This document shows, piece after piece, positions 5,392-6,314 of a stretch of 6,314 bases of DNA (positions within the stretch are counted from its first letter, which is position 1; every line of letters starts with the position of its first letter). Source of the DNA: Candidatus Hodarchaeota archaeon (GTDB lineage: Archaea > Asgardarchaeota > Heimdallarchaeia > Hodarchaeales > YT1-057); contig JAEOTI010000380.1 in assembly GCA_016839955.1 (NCBI GenBank), positions 1-6,314 on the forward strand, given 5' to 3'. Both the position numbers and the translations under genes were made by a program. The notes beneath the pieces were generated by a model, which saw only the letters and a list, made by a program, of their open reading frames with translations, did not search any database and was not told the origin of the DNA.

Positions 5392-6314
5392 CTATCTGTC
5401 GAAATAATTTGGATTATCTACATGCCATTGATGTGATCTAGCTAGACCTTCCTCTAATGGAGTTTCAGGAACACTTCCAAGAACTTTTTCGGTAAATGTC
5501 AGGTCTGGAAGAGCGCGTTTTGCATCACTAGGTCTCCAATCTTCATATACGACATTTGTTGAATAATTGGTTATTTGTTCAAGTAGCTTAATTAATCTGT
5601 TTAGTGACACTTCAGTGGGGTTTGCAATATTCAAGATTTTACCAGTTGCATTATCAACATCCATAGCAACTATTGTTGCTTTTACTACATCATCAACAAA
5701 AGTAAAGTTACGCGTTTGATTTCCATCACCAAATACAGTTAGAGTTTTCCTTTCAATAAGATTTTTTATGAATATAGGAATGACTGCAGCATATTTCACT
5801 TTTGGTGATTGTCGTCCTCCGTACACAGCAAAATATCTTAAAATTTTTACTTTTAATCCATATAAAAGATGATACACATTGCAATAATGTTCTGATCCTA
5901 ATTTTCCGACTGCATAAGGGTGGGAAGGCAGAGTACTTCCATTTACACGCCTAGGAAATTCATCAGACCTTCCATAAACAGAAGAACTCGAGGAAAATAC
6001 TAAACCTTCAATATCATGCTTTCGAGCAGCTTCGAGTATATACAAAGTTCCTGTTAAGTTTACTTCATGGGATAGAATTGGATTTTCAATGCTTCGTGAT
6101 GCTCTGTTCATTGCAGCTAGATGGTAAATCTTTGAGCATCTAGAAACCACTTGATTGACTGTCTGCCAATCAGTAATACTTCCTTTCATTATAGTAACAT
6201 TATTTAATCGTTTTAAGAGTGGTAAATTATGCGAACCTGCAGAAAAATCATCCAAAACGATTATTTTTTTTTCTTTTTTTGCCAAACTTTCGATTAAATA
6301 GGAACCTATAAAAC
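5392..6314 (-). CDS. NAD-dependent sugar epimerase/dehydratase (extended SDR), 5' end outside the window
   Basis: Nucleotide-sugar-modifying enzyme of the extended short-chain dehydrogenase family, most like UDP-hexose 4-epimerases, though dehydratase-type relatives cannot be excluded. The frame stays open to the right edge and begins with FIGSYL, the end of the GGxGFIGS cofactor loop. The TTG at 6285 is therefore not the true start, and only about ten residues are missing. The visible part has 306 residues. Seen in order: VLDDFSAGS, whose acidic residue at the end of the second strand suits NAD binding; YHLAAMNRASRSIENP; the catalytic serine region SSSSSVYG; PYAVGKLGSEHY with the YxxxK pair; RYFAVYGGRQSP; and RNFTFVDDVVKAT. 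All key residues appear intact. It would act in the cytosol to supply a nucleotide sugar to the glycosyltransferases of the locus; the substrate cannot be deduced. Confidence 0.9.
   Translation of the reverse strand, partial: FIGSYLIESLAKKEKKIIVLDDFSAGSHNLPLLKRLNNVTIMKGSITDWQTVNQVVSRCSKIYHLAAMNRASRSIENPILSHEVNLTGTLYILEAARKHDIEGLVFSSSSSVYGRSDEFPRRVNGSTLPSHPYAVGKLGSEHYCNVYHLLYGLKVKILRYFAVYGGRQSPKVKYAAVIPIFIKNLIERKTLTVFGDGNQTRNFTFVDDVVKATIVAMDVDNATGKILNIANPTEVSLNRLIKLLEQITNYSTNVVYEDWRPSDAKRALPDLTFTEKVLGSVPETPLEEGLARSHQWHVDNPNYFDR

Noticed and set aside
6283..6285. TTG as the start of the epimerase
   Set aside because: Upstream codons encode FIGSYLIES, the end of the Rossmann cofactor loop, so the gene continues past the right edge.
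1..6314. tRNA, rRNA, transposase or attachment sites
   Set aside because: No cloverleaf, rRNA-like block, transposase-like frame or paired terminal repeats were found on reading both strands.

Overview
The window is AT-rich and looks like part of a surface-polysaccharide (glycan) biosynthesis locus. Four substantial protein genes are visible: a retaining-type GT-B glycosyltransferase (+, cut by the left edge), an asparagine-synthetase-like amidotransferase with a degraded glutaminase half (+), a CapA-family metallophosphatase-like protein (-), and an NAD-dependent sugar epimerase/dehydratase (-, cut by the right edge). The two left genes converge on the two right genes at about 3169-3228. Both edge genes stay open to the window boundary, so any start codon placed inside the window for them would be wrong.

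The organism cannot be fixed from this sequence. Arginine is mostly AGA/AGG, ATA is common for isoleucine, Shine-Dalgarno sites are sparse, TATA-like boxes lie at plausible distances, and T-rich tracts follow stop codons. Together with long, poorly coding spacers this suggests an archaeon, perhaps an AT-rich Nitrososphaeria (Thaumarchaeota) member. This is a tentative inference; an AT-rich bacterium is not excluded.

Layout: 2-1075 glycosyltransferase; 1076-1329 spacer with a T-rich tract, a weak TATA-like box and a perfect 15-bp palindrome just before the next start; 1330-3168 asparagine-synthetase-like protein; 3169-3228 convergent spacer; 3229-4422 (or 4437) CapA-like protein, with a TATA-like box and a 12-bp palindrome upstream; 4438-5391 a spacer of almost 1 kb; 5392-6314 epimerase.

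The long spacer is the most interesting part. It holds two decayed, diverged copies of one small membrane-protein gene, arranged head to head (minus copy 4752-5038, plus copy about 5204-5363). They share a C-terminal peptide of the form YDYGQD(I/V)R...E.EVFP...TNQ. The minus copy also carries a perfect 27-bp tandem duplication. I recognise no named family for it.

Working together (inference): the epimerase would supply a nucleotide sugar, the glycosyltransferase would add a sugar to a growing glycan, and the asparagine-synthetase-like enzyme could use ATP to amidate a carboxyl group such as a uronic acid. The CapA-like protein would act on, or help export, the surface polymer. No transporter, flippase or polymerase is visible in the window.
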